Source: Streptomyces sp. 840.1
GTDB taxonomy: Bacteria; Actinomycetota; Actinomycetes; Streptomycetales; Streptomycetaceae
Length of the DNA: 64,000 bases
Assembly (NCBI RefSeq): GCF_003751445.1
Contig: NZ_RJUU01000001.1
Location: forward strand, 4,159,001 to 4,223,000
Direction of reading: 5' to 3'
Below, piece after piece: positions 34,752-43,844 of the stretch. Both the position numbers and the translations under genes were made by a program. The notes beneath the pieces are model-generated. The model searched no databases and was not told the origin of the DNA. It saw only the letters and a list, made by a program, of their open reading frames with translations. How positions within the stretch are numbered: the stretch's first letter is position 1; the number at the start of each line of letters is the position of its first letter.

Positions 34752-35899
34752 GGGTTTCCGTTCTCCTTCCGGGGCGGGGTGCGGGGCGGGATCTCCTCGG
34801 CGGGCCCGCGCCGGCGCGACGCGGCGAGCCTGGAGGGCAGTCGGGCGAGCCCGCCGGGCAGCAGGCGTACCACGGCCACGAACAGTACGCCCAGCAGGAA
34901 CAGCGGCTGGGAGAGCGGGATTCGGAGCACCGCCGGGAGACCGGCCACCGCGCCCGAACCGGCCAGGTCGCCGAGCCGGTGGTCGGCCCAGGTGTAGAGG
35001 ATGCCGCCGGCCATCGGGCCCCAGCGGGTCCCGGAGCCGCCCAGCACCACCATCACCAGCAGCGAGAGCGTGAAGTCGGACGTGGTCGTCTGCGGGGTGG
35101 AGCCGCCGGTCAGCAGCAGGTGCACGATGCCGCCGAGCGCGGCGAGAGCGCCCGCGAGGACGAAGGCCGTCAGCTTGAACCCGTACGGCTTCAGCCCCAG
35201 CACCTCGACCCGGCGCTCGTTCTCCCTGATGCCCTCCCAGACACGCCCGGTGGGGGAGCGGACCGCCCAGTGGACGACGCCCAGGGTGAGGACGAGGTAG
35301 GCGAGCGCGATCCAGTACAGGTTCGCCGTGTTGTCGATGCCGACGAGCCAGGAGGGCAGCAGGCCGGCCGGTGCCGCCCGGCCCTCCTCGCCGCCGGTGA
35401 TGCCGCCCGGGTTGCGGGAGACCAGGATCGAGCCCGCCTGGGCGAAGGCCAGCGTCACCATGGAGAAGCCGATGCCGGTGACGCGCAGGCTCACCGAGCC
35501 CAGGACGAGGGCCAGCGCGATCCCGAAGCAGAGCCCGAGGAGCGCGGCGGCCGCGAAGGGGAGCCCCGCCTCCAGCAGGAACACGTTGGTGGCGTAGCTG
35601 CCCGCCGCGAAGTACAGGGCGTGGCCGAAGGAGAGCAGTCCGGTGCGCCCGAGCAGCAGGTCGTAGCCGGTGGCCAGGGCACCGAACAGCAGGCAGGTGG
35701 CGATGAGTTGCAGGCTTCCTGCGCTGCCGAGCGGCCCGTCCAGCAGGCCCGGTACGGGTACGGCGCTGTAGGGCGCGACGACCAGGAGGAGCAGGACGGC
35801 GGCGGGCCACCAGCGCAGCAGCCGGGGCGGGCCCGGGGGCGCGGGGGCGGCCGGGGAGCGGCCGTCGGTGCGGTCCGGTGTCTCGATGGCGGTGCTCAC
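34748..35899 (-). CDS. livM: Branched-chain amino acid-type ABC transporter permease (LivM-like)
   Basis: A 383-residue LivM-type permease with about ten helices. It has TGYDLLLGRTGLLSFGHALYFAAGSY near the first third, the family's conserved region, and RVWEGIRENERRVEVLGLKPYGFKLTAFVLAGALAALGG in the middle (coupling loop). A basic, Pro-rich tail follows. GTG 35899 overlaps the LivH stop by 4 nt. The substrate class is branched-chain amino acid, amide or other carboxylate. Confidence 0.92.
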   Translation of the reverse strand: MSTAIETPDRTDGRSPAAPAPPGPPRLLRWWPAAVLLLLVVAPYSAVPVPGLLDGPLGSAGSLQLIATCLLFGALATGYDLLLGRTGLLSFGHALYFAAGSYATNVFLLEAGLPFAAAALLGLCFGIALALVLGSVSLRVTGIGFSMVTLAFAQAGSILVSRNPGGITGGEEGRAAPAGLLPSWLVGIDNTANLYWIALAYLVLTLGVVHWAVRSPTGRVWEGIRENERRVEVLGLKPYGFKLTAFVLAGALAALGGIVHLLLTGGSTPQTTTSDFTLSLLVMVVLGGSGTRWGPMAGGILYTWADHRLGDLAGSGAVAGLPAVLRIPLSQPLFLLGVLFVAVVRLLPGGLARLPSRLAASRRRGPAEEIPPRTPPRKENGNP

Positions 35900-36783
35900 G
35901 CGAGCCTCCCCGTCAGTCCGCGCGGGCGGATCAGCAGCAGCGCGGCGAGCAGGACGACGACCGCCAGGTCGCCGAATCCCGCCGCGGTGTAGTAGTTGGC
36001 GAACTGCTGGACCAGGCCGATGACCACGGACGCCGCGGCGGCGCCGGTCACCGAGCCCATGCCGCCGGTGACCACCACGACGAACGCGAAGATCAGCAGC
36101 GAGGTGCCCTGGCGGGGGTCGACCGAGCCGAAGTACAGCCCGCCGAGCGCCCCGCCCAGCGCGGCGGCGCAGCCCCCGATCGCGAAGACGAGGGTGAATG
36201 CCCTGCGGACGTCGATGCCGAGCGCGGTGACCATCGCCCGGTCCTCGACCCCGGCCCGTACGACGAGGCCGTGCCGGGTCCGGCCCAGGAAGAGGCGCAG
36301 CGCCACCAGGACCACGACCGCCGCCGCCACCAGGACGAGCCGGTTGACCGGGACCTGCGCGCCCAGCAGCCCGAAGGTGCCGGACAGCGCCTCGGGCCCG
36401 GGGAAGGTCCGGGCGTCCGCGCCCCAGATCCCGGACAGCAGCGCGGGGACCGCGAGCCCCACCCCGACGGTGGCGAGCACCTGCTCGCGCGGCCGGGTGT
36501 AGAGGGGCCGGACGACGGCGAGTTCCAGGAGCACGGCGGCCGCGGTGCCCACCGCCGTGCCGAACAGCACCGCGAGGACGAAGCCGGCCCCGCCGGGGCC
36601 CGCGCCGGGCAGGTTCCCGGACGCCGCCCACCAGGTGCCGTACGCGCCGATGGAGAGCAGCGCGCCGTGCGCGAAGTTGAGCACGTCCATCAGGCCGAAG
36701 ATCAGCGAGAGTCCGGACGCGATGAGGAAGTAGAGGGCTCCCAGACCGAGTCCGGTCATGGTGAGCAGCACGATGGTGGACAT
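35896..36783 (-). CDS. livH: Branched-chain amino acid-type ABC transporter permease (LivH-like)
   Basis: A 295-residue LivH-type permease: IASGLSLIFGLMDVLNFAHGALLSIGAYG at the N-terminus and RAGVEDRAMVTALGIDVRRAFTLVFAIGGCAAALGG as the coupling segment. The ATG overlaps the LivF stop by one base (TGATG). Confidence 0.92.
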   Translation of the reverse strand: MSTIVLLTMTGLGLGALYFLIASGLSLIFGLMDVLNFAHGALLSIGAYGTWWAASGNLPGAGPGGAGFVLAVLFGTAVGTAAAVLLELAVVRPLYTRPREQVLATVGVGLAVPALLSGIWGADARTFPGPEALSGTFGLLGAQVPVNRLVLVAAAVVVLVALRLFLGRTRHGLVVRAGVEDRAMVTALGIDVRRAFTLVFAIGGCAAALGGALGGLYFGSVDPRQGTSLLIFAFVVVVTGGMGSVTGAAAASVVIGLVQQFANYYTAAGFGDLAVVVLLAALLLIRPRGLTGRLA

Positions 36784-37529
36784 CAGGAATCCGCCTCCAT
36801 GAAGGGTGCTCCGGTGGCCGGGCCGTGTCCCACGCCGAGCAGCCGGCGGGCCGCCTCCGCGTCGCCGAGCAGCTCGACGGCCGGGCCCCGGTGGACGGTA
36901 CGGCCGTCGGCCAGCACCACGCAGTGCCCGGCGAGCCGGCGTACCACGGCGAGGTTCTGCTCCACGAGCAGCACCGGCACCGCCTCGGCGGCCCGCTCCA
37001 GCACCCGCGCCACCTCGGTGACCACCTTCGGCGCGAGGCCCTTGGTCGGCTCGTCCGCGATGATCAGCCGGTTGGCGTTGAGCAGGGTGCGGCCGATGGC
37101 GACCATCTGCTGCTGGCCGCCGGACAGCGTCCCGGCCAACTGCCTTGCTCGCTGCTTGAGTTCGGGGAAGAGTTCATGGACAAGGGGGTAGTCGGGCTCA
37201 CCCGCGCCGCGCCGTTCGGCCAGCCGCAGGTTCTCCGCCACGCTCAGCCCGGCGAAGACCCCCCGGTCCTCCGGGGCGTAGCCCACGCCCCGCCGCACCA
37301 CGGCGTGGGTGGGCAGTGCCACGGTCTCCTCGCCGTCCAGCCGGACGCTGCCGGTGCGCGGGACGAGGCCCATGACGCCCCGGACGGTGGTGGTCTTCCC
37401 GGCGCCGTTGCGGCCCAGCAGCGCGGTCACGCCGTGGGCGGCGGCGTCCAGGGCGACGCCGTGCAGGATGTGCCTGCCGCCGATCAGGACCCGCAGGTCC
37501 CGTACGTCGAGCAGGGGCGGCTCGCTCAC
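36783..37529 (-). CDS. livF: Branched-chain amino acid-type ABC transporter ATPase (LivF-like)
   Basis: A 248-residue ATPase: Walker A GRNGAGKTT, signature LSGGQQQM, Walker B LIIADEPTKGLAPKVV and the LivF-typical VLLVEQNLAVVRRLAG. GTG 37529 overlaps the LivG stop by 4 nt. Confidence 0.93.
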   Translation of the reverse strand: MSEPPLLDVRDLRVLIGGRHILHGVALDAAAHGVTALLGRNGAGKTTTVRGVMGLVPRTGSVRLDGEETVALPTHAVVRRGVGYAPEDRGVFAGLSVAENLRLAERRGAGEPDYPLVHELFPELKQRARQLAGTLSGGQQQMVAIGRTLLNANRLIIADEPTKGLAPKVVTEVARVLERAAEAVPVLLVEQNLAVVRRLAGHCVVLADGRTVHRGPAVELLGDAEAARRLLGVGHGPATGAPFMEADS

Positions 37530-38326
37530 AACCCCTCCCCGAGGTAGGCCTGTTGGACGGTGCTGTCGGCGGTGACGGCCTCCGGGGTGTCCAGGGCCAG
37601 CAGCCGCCCGTGGTGCATCACCGCGAGCCGGTCGGCCAGACCGAGGAGCACGTCCATGTGGTGCTCGACCATCAGGACGGTGCGCCCCTCCTCCCGGTGC
37701 AGGGTGCGGATCAGTTCGGTGAGCGCGGGGACCTCCTCGGCGCTCACCCCGGCCATCGGCTCGTCGAGCAGCATCAGCCGGGGCTCGCCGACCAGCAGCA
37801 CGGCCAGCTCCAGCTTCCGCTTCTCGCCGTGCGACAGTTCGGCGGCGGTGGCCCCGGCCCGGTGGCCGAGACCGGTGCGCTCCAGTACGCCGGTCACCTC
37901 GGCGGTGAACGGGTCGGCGCGCCGCCAGAACCGGTACGAGCCGCCCCGGGCGGCCTGCGCGGCCAGCCGGACGTGGCCGGCCACCGTCATCGCGGGCCAG
38001 AGGCTGGACGTCTGGAACGTCCGGCCGATGCCGCGCCGGGCGCGGACGTGCGCGGGCCGGTCGGTCAGGTCGGCGCCGTCCAGCGTGACCGTGCCCGAGG
38101 TCGGCATGACGAGTCCGCTGATCAGGTTGAACAGGGAGGTCTTTCCGGCCCCGTTGGGGCCGATGAAGGCGAGGAACTCGCCCTCGCGGACGTCGAGCGT
38201 GATGTCCTTCAGGATCGTCGCGCCACCGACGCTCCAGCCCAGCCCGTCGAGGCGGAGCACGGGACCGGTGGAGTCCGCGGCGTCCGCCCGGCCGTCCCGC
38301 CGGCCGAGGGGGTGCGGTGCGGTCAT
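37526..38326 (-). CDS. livG: Branched-chain amino acid-type ABC transporter ATPase (LivG-like)
   Basis: A 266-residue ATPase: Walker A GPNGAGKTS, GIGRTFQTSSLWPAMTV, a divergent signature ELSHGEKRKLELA and Walker B LMLLDEPMAGVSAEE. Both signature and Walker B forms are typical of LivG/UrtD-like proteins. It begins 3 nt after the binding-protein stop. Confidence 0.92.
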   Translation of the reverse strand: MTAPHPLGRRDGRADAADSTGPVLRLDGLGWSVGGATILKDITLDVREGEFLAFIGPNGAGKTSLFNLISGLVMPTSGTVTLDGADLTDRPAHVRARRGIGRTFQTSSLWPAMTVAGHVRLAAQAARGGSYRFWRRADPFTAEVTGVLERTGLGHRAGATAAELSHGEKRKLELAVLLVGEPRLMLLDEPMAGVSAEEVPALTELIRTLHREEGRTVLMVEHHMDVLLGLADRLAVMHHGRLLALDTPEAVTADSTVQQAYLGEGL

Positions 38327-38329
38327 GGT

Positions 38330-39610
38330 TCAGCCCGCCGAGGGCTTCACCGGCGGCGCCACGGCGTCCATCGGCTCGGTGTCCAGCAGCTCCGGCTTCG
38401 CGGCGGCGCCCTTGCCGGTCAGCCGGGCCACGAACATCGGCTGCACCAGGGCGTGGTCCTCGGCCCGGACCTGCTCCCTGCCCTTCACCCCGTCGAAGGT
38501 CCAGCCCTCCAGCGCCTTCGCCATCGCGGCCGGGTCGGTGGCGCTGCCCCCGGCCACGGCGCGCACGACCATCTGGGCCGCGGTGAAGCCGTCCGGGGTG
38601 AACAGGTCGGGGGTGCCGCCGGCCTTCCGCACCGAGCCGAGCATCGCCTTCTCCACCGCGTTGCCGCCGCCCGCGCCCGGGAAGTAGTGCGCCAGGAACG
38701 ACACCTTGGCCCCGGCCGCCCCGAACACCGGGTACGAGGCGGTCCCGGCCAGCCCGGTGACGACCTTGCCCGCGCCCAGCACACCCTGCTGGTCCAGCGC
38801 GGTCCACAGGGCCGGCGCGGTGGAGCCGGCCCAGGCCACGAAGACCAGATCCGGCCCGCCCGCCTTGACCTGCCGGGCGAACGGCGTCAGGTCCGTCGCG
38901 CTGGGCGGCGCCAGCACGGAGCCCACCTTCGCGCCCTTCGCGCCGAGCACCGCCTCGACCGCGGCGACGTTCGCCTGGCCGAAGGTGGAGTCCTGGGCGA
39001 GCACGGTGACCTTCTTGTCCTCGGCGTCCCCGAGCATCGCGCCCGCCGTGAGGATGTCCTGGTAGGACTGGCGGCCCGAGCGGAAGGTGTAGTCGTTGAT
39101 GCCGGTCACCGCGTCGGTGGCGGCCGGCCCGCTGATGTACAGCACCTTGTTCTGGGCGGCGAGCGGCGCCATCTGGAGGGCGACGCCGGAGTCGGTGGTG
39201 CCGGCCAGCACCTTGTAGCCCTTGCCGATCAGGTTCTTCGCCGCCGAGACGGCCTTGCCGGGGTCGCCCGCGTCGTCCTGCTCGGTGACCTCGATGCGGT
39301 GGCCCGCGACCTCGCCGGTGCCCTTGGTGGCGTAGTCCAGGCCGGCCATGAAGCCGTCCCGGTACTGCTTGCCGTAGTCCGCGAGCAGCCCGGTCCGCGA
39401 GTAGACCAGGCCCACCTTCACACTCGACGCGCCGCCGGACTTCCCGGCCCCGGCGTCCTCGCTGCCCGCCTTCCCGGCGGCGCTGCACCCGGTCAGCAGC
39501 AGGCCGGCGGCGGCCAGTGCGGCGACGGCCGGCAGGGCTGCGGGGCGGGCGGTGCGGGTGGCCCCGCCGGTTGTGCGGGCTCTGCTCGTACCGCTGGCTC
39601 TGCGACGCAT
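38330..39610 (-). CDS. livK: Branched-chain amino acid-type ABC substrate-binding lipoprotein (LivK-like)
   Basis: A 426-residue lipoprotein (lipobox LLLTGC after AALPAVAALAAAGL) of the Peripla_BP_6 family. It begins KVGLVYSRTGLLADYGKQYRDGFMAGLDYATKG and has GKAVSAAKNLIGKGYKVLAGTTDSGVALQMAPLAA, the usual lobe-1 segments. GAGGAG stands upstream of ATG 39610. It is the first of six same-strand, mostly overlapping genes (K-G-F-H-M-hydrolase). The kstR-like gene lies 134 nt upstream on the same strand. The ligand cannot be inferred. Confidence 0.9.
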   Translation of the reverse strand: MRRRASGTSRARTTGGATRTARPAALPAVAALAAAGLLLTGCSAAGKAGSEDAGAGKSGGASSVKVGLVYSRTGLLADYGKQYRDGFMAGLDYATKGTGEVAGHRIEVTEQDDAGDPGKAVSAAKNLIGKGYKVLAGTTDSGVALQMAPLAAQNKVLYISGPAATDAVTGINDYTFRSGRQSYQDILTAGAMLGDAEDKKVTVLAQDSTFGQANVAAVEAVLGAKGAKVGSVLAPPSATDLTPFARQVKAGGPDLVFVAWAGSTAPALWTALDQQGVLGAGKVVTGLAGTASYPVFGAAGAKVSFLAHYFPGAGGGNAVEKAMLGSVRKAGGTPDLFTPDGFTAAQMVVRAVAGGSATDPAAMAKALEGWTFDGVKGREQVRAEDHALVQPMFVARLTGKGAAAKPELLDTEPMDAVAPPVKPSAG

Positions 39611-39744
39611 GGTGACCGGCTCCTCGGCGTGTTCCTGTGATGTCGCCGAACCGTATGAACACCGTGCCGTCGTCGATATGGTGCAGGGCACCTCACCTGA
39701 CCGGCGATGCGTGTGGGCGCCGCACATGGGCGGCGCCCGGCCGC

Positions 39745-40356
39745 TCAGCGGCCCTGATCCGGCGCTGTCACGTCGATCAGCCGGCACACCGTCTCGATGT
39801 CTATCTTCACCTGTGCGATCGACGCCCGGCCGGACAGCCAGGTGATCAGCGCCGAGTGCCAGGTGTGCTCGATCACCCGGACGGCCGAGAGCTGCTCGGG
39901 CGTCGGGTGCTCAAGGCCCATCGAGTCCAGGATGATCGCCGTCGTGAGCCGCGAGACGGTGTCCACCTCGGGGCTCACGCTGCGGTCCGCGAAGGTCAGC
40001 GCGCGCACCATCGCGTCCGCCAGATGCGGTTCCCGCTGGAGCGCGCGGAACGCCCGCATCAGGGTGTCGGCGACCCGGTCCGCGGCGTCGGCCCCGGCGG
40101 GGGGACGTTTGCGCAGCGTGCCGTGCATGTGCTGGAGCTGGTCCTGCATGGTGGCGACCAGCAGGTGGACCTTGGACGGGAAGTAGCGGTACAGGGTGCC
40201 CAGGGCGACCCCGGCGGCCTCCGCCACCTCGCGCATCTGGACGGCCTCGAAACCGCCCCTGCTGGCGAGCTGCGCACTGGCGTGCAGGATGCGGCGGCGG
40301 CGGGCCTCCTGGCGTTCCGTCAGGGGCGGCGATGCCGGTCTGGCTTCCGCTGTCAT
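39745..40356 (-). CDS. kstR: KstR-like TetR-family repressor
   Basis: A 203-residue TetR regulator. Its DNA-binding region (about 20-68: RRRRILHASAQLASRGGFEAVQMREV...GVALGTLYRYFPSKVHLLVATM) matches, as I remember it, KstR of M. tuberculosis nearly residue for residue (RKRILDATMAIASKGGYEAVQMRAV...VAVGTLYRYFPSKVHLLVSAL). The rest also follows (ALTFADRSVSPEVD, ARVI/VRVI..W..LLAWLxxRAS). KstR represses cholesterol catabolism genes and is released by a steroid-CoA. A perfect KstR-type operator lies 163 nt upstream, consistent with autoregulation. ATG 40365 is an alternative start. Confidence 0.85.
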   Translation of the reverse strand: MTAEARPASPPLTERQEARRRRILHASAQLASRGGFEAVQMREVAEAAGVALGTLYRYFPSKVHLLVATMQDQLQHMHGTLRKRPPAGADAADRVADTLMRAFRALQREPHLADAMVRALTFADRSVSPEVDTVSRLTTAIILDSMGLEHPTPEQLSAVRVIEHTWHSALITWLSGRASIAQVKIDIETVCRLIDVTAPDQGR

Positions 40357-40518
40357 GTGTCCCATCCCCGTGGCTTCTGTCCGCGACCGCGAGGACGCGA
40401 AGGCCGGTCCGGCGGCGCACAGCATGCCAGGGTGTGTGCCGTGGCGCGAATCACCTGATCCGGCCGTTGCACCGTCGCTACCTGCCGGTAGATTCGTAGC
40501 TTGTTGAACGATCCGGTC

Positions 40519-40532
40519 TATAACTTGTTCTA
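40519..40532. promoter_or_regulatory. Perfect-match KstR operator
   Basis: TATAACTTGTTCTA matches TnnAACnnGTTnnA at every fixed position. It sits between the KstR-like gene and the divergent glycosyltransferase operon, 55 nt before the latter's start. Confidence 0.75.
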
Positions 40533-40586
40533 GATTAGCGTGAGCGGTTACGCTCCGGCGAACACGCAGTGAGAAGGGGGCCGAGT

Positions 40587-41927
40587 GTGACCGCTGAGGC
40601 CATAGAGTCGGGCCCCCGCACGGGCGTCGGTACGTCGGACACGGAGGCAGGCACCGAAGGCGACCGGCCGTTGCGCATCGCACTCCTCACCTACAAGGGC
40701 AACCCCTTCTGCGGCGGCCAGGGCGTCTACGTGCGCCACCTCGCACGCGAGCTCGCCCGCCTCGGGCACAGCGTCGAGGTGATCGGCGCCCAGCCCTACC
40801 CCGTGCTCGACGAGGGCGTCCCGCTCACCGAGCTGCCGAGCCTGGACCTCTACCGGCAGCCCGACCCGTTCCGCACCCCGAAGCGGGGCGAGTACCGGGA
40901 CTGGATCGACGCCGCCGAGGTCGCCACCATGTGGACCGGCGGATTCCCCGAACCGCTCACCTTCAGCCTGCGCGCCAGACGCCATCTCGTCGCCAGGAGC
41001 GGCGAGTTCGACGTCATCCACGACAACCAGACGCTCGGCTACGGGCTCCTCGCCGATCTCGGCGCCCCCCTCGTCACCACGATCCACCACCCCATCACCG
41101 TCGATCGCAAGCTCGACCTGGACGCCGCCCCGACCCGCCGCCGCCGCGCCTCCGTGCGCCGCTGGTACGCCTTCACTCGGATGCAGAAGCGGGTCGCGCG
41201 CAGGCTGCCGTCCGTGCTCACCGTCTCCGGCTCCTCCAAGCAGGAGATCGTCGAGCACCTCGGCGTGGAGCCCGGCCGCGTCCACGTCGTGCACATCGGC
41301 GCCGACACCGACCTGTGGTCGCCCGATCCCGCCGTCCCCGAGGTCGAGGGCCGGATCGTCACCACCTCCAGCGCCGACGTCCCGCTCAAGGGCCTCGTCC
41401 ACCTCGTCGAGGCGCTCGCCAAGCTCCGTACCGAGAACCCCGAGGCGCACCTCGTGGTCGTCGGCCGGCGGGCCGAGGACGGACCCGTCGCGCAGGCCAT
41501 CGAACGTCACGGACTCGGGGACGCGGTCGAGTTCGTCAAGGGCATCAGCGACGCCGAACTCGTCGACCTGGTGCGCGGCGCCCAGATCGCCTGCGTCCCC
41601 TCGCTGTACGAGGGCTTCTCGCTGCCCGCCGCCGAGGCCATGGCCACCGGCACCCCGCTCGTCGCGACCACCGGCGGCGCGATCCCCGAGGTCGCCGGCC
41701 CGGACGGCGAGACCTGTCTGGCGGTCCCGCCCGCCGACGCCGGGGCGCTGGCCGACGCGCTCGGCCGGCTGCTCCGCGATCCCGCGCTGCGCGAGCGGCT
41801 CGGGGCGGCGGGCCGCGCCCGGGTCCTCGCCCGGTTCACCTGGAAGCAGGCGGCGATCGGCACCGCCGCGCTCTACCGTGAGGCCATCGCCGCCCGCGCC
41901 GCCGCCGGGCCCGACGGCCGCCGCTGA
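40587..41927 (+). CDS. Glycosyltransferase family 4
   Basis: A 446-residue GT-B glycosyltransferase. The N-terminal acceptor domain has KGNPFCGGQGVYVRHLARELARLGHSVEVIG, and the C-terminal nucleotide-sugar domain has VPLKGLVHLVEAL and the E-x7-E motif region SLYEGFSLPAAEAMATGTPLVATTGGAIPEV. GTG 40587 is chosen (AAGGGGG about 9 nt upstream); GTG 40569 is also in frame. It is followed by a methyltransferase 57 nt later and an alpha/alpha-barrel gene, apparently one unit. The sugar and acceptor are unknown. The KstR operator just upstream suggests lipid-linked control. Confidence 0.9.
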   Translation: MTAEAIESGPRTGVGTSDTEAGTEGDRPLRIALLTYKGNPFCGGQGVYVRHLARELARLGHSVEVIGAQPYPVLDEGVPLTELPSLDLYRQPDPFRTPKRGEYRDWIDAAEVATMWTGGFPEPLTFSLRARRHLVARSGEFDVIHDNQTLGYGLLADLGAPLVTTIHHPITVDRKLDLDAAPTRRRRASVRRWYAFTRMQKRVARRLPSVLTVSGSSKQEIVEHLGVEPGRVHVVHIGADTDLWSPDPAVPEVEGRIVTTSSADVPLKGLVHLVEALAKLRTENPEAHLVVVGRRAEDGPVAQAIERHGLGDAVEFVKGISDAELVDLVRGAQIACVPSLYEGFSLPAAEAMATGTPLVATTGGAIPEVAGPDGETCLAVPPADAGALADALGRLLRDPALRERLGAAGRARVLARFTWKQAAIGTAALYREAIAARAAAGPDGRR

Positions 41928-41984
41928 CTCCGCACGCCCCCGCGTCCCGCCCCCTTCGAACCCCGACCGCGAAAGCAGGCATTC

Positions 41985-42761
41985 GTGCTGACCGTGGATT
42001 TCACCCGCTTCCCGCTCGCCGCAGGTGACCGAGTGCTCGACCTGGGGTGCGGCGCCGGACGCCACGCCTTCGAGTGCTACCGGCGCGGCGCCCAGGTGGT
42101 GGCACTCGACCAGAACGGCGAGGAGATCCGCGAGGTCGCGAAGTGGTTCGCCGCGATGAAGGAGGAGGGCGAGGCCCCGGAGGGCGCCACCGCCACCGCG
42201 ATGGAGGGCGACGCGCTCAACCTGCCGTTCCCCGACGAGTCCTTCGACGTCGTGATCATCTCCGAGGTGATGGAGCACATCCCCGACGACAAGGGCGTCC
42301 TCGCCGAGATGGTCCGGGTGCTCAGGCCCGGCGGACGGATCGCCGTCACGGTGCCGCGCTACGGACCCGAGAAGGTCTGCTGGACCCTCTCCGACGCCTA
42401 CCACGAGGTCGAGGGCGGCCACATCCGCATCTACAAGGCCGACGAGCTGCTCGGCAAGATGCGCGGCGCCGGCCTCAAGCCGTACGGCACCCACCACGCC
42501 CACGCACTGCACTCGCCCTACTGGTGGCTCAAGTGCGCCTTCGGTGTCGACAACGACAAGGCACTGCCGGTGCGGGCGTACCACAAGCTGCTGGTCTGGG
42601 ACATCATGAAGAAGCCGATGGCGACCAGGGTCGCGGAGCAACTGCTCAACCCGGTCGTCGGCAAGAGCTTCGTCGCCTACGCGACCAAGCCGCACCTGCC
42701 CGCCACCGCGGCCACCGACGCCCCGGCGCAGGCCGACGACGCCGCCGGGGCCGGGGCGTGA
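41985..42761 (+). CDS. Class I SAM-dependent methyltransferase
   Basis: 258 residues with motif I VLDLGCGAGRHAFE, acidic loop VVALDQN, MEGDALNLPFPDESFDVVIISEVMEHI and VRVLRPGGRIAVTVP: a UbiE/Methyltransf_11 type fold. A later part (GGHIRIYKADELLGKMRGAGLKPYG...YWWLKCAFG) is shared with sugar- or lipid-modifying enzymes. It starts at GTG 41985 and its stop overlaps the next gene by 4 nt. The substrate is unknown. Confidence 0.88.
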   Translation: MLTVDFTRFPLAAGDRVLDLGCGAGRHAFECYRRGAQVVALDQNGEEIREVAKWFAAMKEEGEAPEGATATAMEGDALNLPFPDESFDVVIISEVMEHIPDDKGVLAEMVRVLRPGGRIAVTVPRYGPEKVCWTLSDAYHEVEGGHIRIYKADELLGKMRGAGLKPYGTHHAHALHSPYWWLKCAFGVDNDKALPVRAYHKLLVWDIMKKPMATRVAEQLLNPVVGKSFVAYATKPHLPATAATDAPAQADDAAGAGA

Positions 42762-43831
42762 CACTTCCCGAGCGCACCGAACACCTCGTGCTGCCCGGAG
42801 TACTCACCGCCGGGCAGGCCACCGAAACCGTCGCCGCGCTGCTCGCCGTGCAGTGCGAGGACGGCGCCCTGCCCTGGTTCCGGGGGCACCACCTCGACCC
42901 GTGGGACCACACCGAGGCCGCCATGGCGCTGGACGCCGCCGGTGAGCACGAGGCCGCGGAACGCGCCTACGAGTGGCTGGCCCGGCACCAGAACGACGAC
43001 GGCTCCTGGTACGCCGCCTACCACGACGGCGATCCGTCCAGGCCCACCGACCGGGGCCTGGAGACCAACTTCTGCGCCTACGTGGCCGTCGGCGTCTGGC
43101 ACCACTACCTGGCCACCGGCGACGACGCCTTCGTCGACCGGATGTGGCCGACCGTCTTCGCCGCCGTCGAGTTCGTGCTGCGGCTCCAGCAGCCCGGCGG
43201 CCAGATCGGCTGGAAGCAGGAGGCCGACGGCACCCCGGTGACGGACGCGCTGCTGACCGGCTCCTCCTCCATCCACCAGGCGCTGCGCTGCGCGCTGGCC
43301 ATCGCGGAAAGCCGCGAGGAGCCGCAGCCCGACTGGGAGTTGGCGACCGGCGCACTCGCCCACGCGATCCGCAGCCACCCGGAACGCTTCCTGGACAAGA
43401 GCCACTACTCGATGGACTGGTACTACCCGGTCCTCGGCGGCGCGCTCGACGGCCCGGCGGCCACCCGGCGGATCGAGGAGGGCTGGGACCGCTTCGTCGT
43501 CCCGGACCTCGGCGTGCGCTGCGTGCTGCCCAACCCCTGGGTGACGGGCGGCGAGAGCTGCGAACTCGCCCTGGCACTCTGGGTGATGGGCGAGTCCGAC
43601 CGGGCCCTGGAGATCCTGCAGTCCATCCAGCACCTGCGGGCCGGGGACGGGATGTACTGGACGGGGTACGTCTTCGAGGGCAACCGGGCGTTCTGGCCCG
43701 AGGAACGCACCGCCTGGACCGCCGGTTCGCTGCTGCTTGCGGTGGCCGCGCTCGGTGGGGACGAGGCGACCACCGCGGTCTTCAGCGGGGAGCGGCTGCC
43801 GAAGGGGCTGGAGCCGGACTGCTGCGGCTGA
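42758..43831 (+). CDS. Prenyltransferase-like alpha/alpha-barrel protein
   Basis: 357 residues of the six-hairpin (alpha/alpha) type: repeated W-rich helices such as CEDGALPWFRGHHLDPWDHTEAAMALDAAGE, AYEWLARHQNDDGSWYAAYHDGD and QQPGGQIGWKQEADG. Annotation pipelines usually call such proteins prenyltransferase or terpene cyclase-like, but no DxDD or zinc ligands are apparent. A glycoside-processing role fits equally well next to a glycosyltransferase. The GTG overlaps the methyltransferase stop (GTGA). Confidence 0.75.
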   Translation: MTLPERTEHLVLPGVLTAGQATETVAALLAVQCEDGALPWFRGHHLDPWDHTEAAMALDAAGEHEAAERAYEWLARHQNDDGSWYAAYHDGDPSRPTDRGLETNFCAYVAVGVWHHYLATGDDAFVDRMWPTVFAAVEFVLRLQQPGGQIGWKQEADGTPVTDALLTGSSSIHQALRCALAIAESREEPQPDWELATGALAHAIRSHPERFLDKSHYSMDWYYPVLGGALDGPAATRRIEEGWDRFVVPDLGVRCVLPNPWVTGGESCELALALWVMGESDRALEILQSIQHLRAGDGMYWTGYVFEGNRAFWPEERTAWTAGSLLLAVAALGGDEATTAVFSGERLPKGLEPDCCG

Positions 43832-43844
43832 GCGGCAGACCGGC

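Noticed and set aside
40548..42764. 738-codon minus-strand frame opposite the glycosyltransferase and methyltransferase genes
   Set aside because: Gly/Arg/Val/Asp-rich nonsense typical of antisense frames in high-GC DNA. The opposite-strand genes have clear motifs.
42758..43831. True squalene-hopene or terpene cyclase
   Set aside because: The alpha/alpha-barrel repeats are present but no DxDD motif or metal-binding DDxxD is visible. The same holds for the riboswitch-linked protein at 17301-18566.
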